Below the pieces are notes generated by a model. It did not search any database and had not been told where the DNA came from. It saw only the letters and a list, made by a program, of their open reading frames with translations. 61,351 bases of DNA from Acidobacteriota bacterium. GTDB lineage: Bacteria; Acidobacteriota; UBA6911. Positions 61,238-61,351 of the stretch are shown one piece after another; the stretch's first letter is position 1, and each line of letters starts with the position of its first letter. The stretch lies in contig JAISUT010000005.1 in the NCBI GenBank assembly GCA_031271905.1, forward strand, positions 1 through 61,351. Direction: 5' to 3'. A program made the position numbers and the translations under genes.

Positions 61238-61351
61238 GGAATGCGAGACAACTGGCGGTGGGGGGGGTGGGGGGGCCCCCCGCCCCCCCACCCCCCCCCC
61301 CGCGCCACACCCCGCCGCCCGCGCCCGCGGGTGGGGGGGCCCCCAACCGAG
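61238..61351. other. Low-complexity G/C-run sequence at the right edge
   Basis: The last ~100 bases are dominated by long G and C homopolymers and simple G/C inverted repeats, unlike anything else in the window. It looks like a contig end with poor base calls rather than real coding or regulatory sequence. Confidence 0.6.

Noticed and set aside
1-61351. tRNA, rRNA or CRISPR features
   Set aside because: No cloverleaf with a T-loop GGTTCRANNCC context, no rRNA stretch and no regularly spaced short direct repeats were found by reading both strands.

Overview
The window is about 61 kb of GC-rich (high-60s % by eye) chromosomal DNA from a Gram-negative, probably anaerobic or facultatively anaerobic bacterium. 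A complete Tol-Pal set and a TolC-type channel show an outer membrane. NrfHA nitrite reductase genes, a molybdenum aldehyde oxidoreductase, a double-cubane-type reductase and a selenocysteine protein point to anaerobic respiration and metabolism. Several family choices (Pal with an added Ig-like domain, DUF1844, a P-loop protein behind lon, PDZ-only proteins) recall Acidobacteriota, with Desulfobacterota as the alternative. That placement is inference. I saw no rRNA, tRNA or CRISPR array.

Layout. 1-1.6 kb: nrfH-nrfA, with nrfA cut off by the end of an IS3-type insertion sequence running off the left edge. 1.8-5.6 kb: chemoreceptor, standalone reverse transcriptase and a companion gene of unknown function. 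5.9-8.5 kb: rnhB, aryl-alcohol-type dehydrogenase, ssb. 8.5-13.9 kb: tolQ-tolR-tonB/tolA-like-tolB-pal-cpoB, all on the minus strand. 14.1-17.5 kb: DUF1844-ribF-gatC-gatA. 17.7-21.3 kb: ilvE, galM and an HDOD signalling gene. 21.3-27.4 kb: a gene-free stretch with a lone strong promoter and a (CT)n tract, then a lipoprotein and a 1312-residue lipase-like/fibronectin/kelch protein. 27.8-36.5 kb: a redox module (SDR, Tat-exported MoaF-like protein, Mop-type aldehyde oxidoreductase, iron-sulfur flavoprotein-like protein, small zinc-ribbon protein). 36.7-43.6 kb: lipoprotein, PrcB-like protein beside a subtilase lipoprotein, and an M28-fold membrane protein. 43.7-50.6 kb: lon and assorted envelope proteins. 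50.6-56.7 kb: double-cubane reductase, yedF, TolC-like channel and a selenocysteine-encoding UshA-like tetraheme protein. 57-61.2 kb: AAA/PD-(D/E)XK protein, O-antigen-ligase-family protein, exported protein, and a low-complexity right end.

The strongest unusual observations are: (1) the UshA-like multiheme gene is interrupted by an in-frame TGA at codon 52 in an EPCG-Sec context, with a SECIS-like hairpin about 15 nt later, a few kb from the selenium-linked yedF; (2) a family of four ~64-bp elements (one of 121 bp) with inverted-repeat ends, each lying upstream of a gene in a constant orientation; (3) a standalone YSDD reverse transcriptase with a structured leader and a small partner gene; (4) nrfA inactivated by an IS after three of its five heme motifs; (5) two near-identical palindromes 31 bp apart upstream of the selenoprotein gene.

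The redox genes fit together as follows. The dehydrogenases and Mo-hydroxylase could oxidise alcohols and aldehydes, the iron-sulfur proteins would carry the electrons, and c-type cytochromes (NrfH, the Sec tetraheme protein) would act outside the inner membrane. The broken nrfA suggests nitrite ammonification has been lost unless another copy exists elsewhere.
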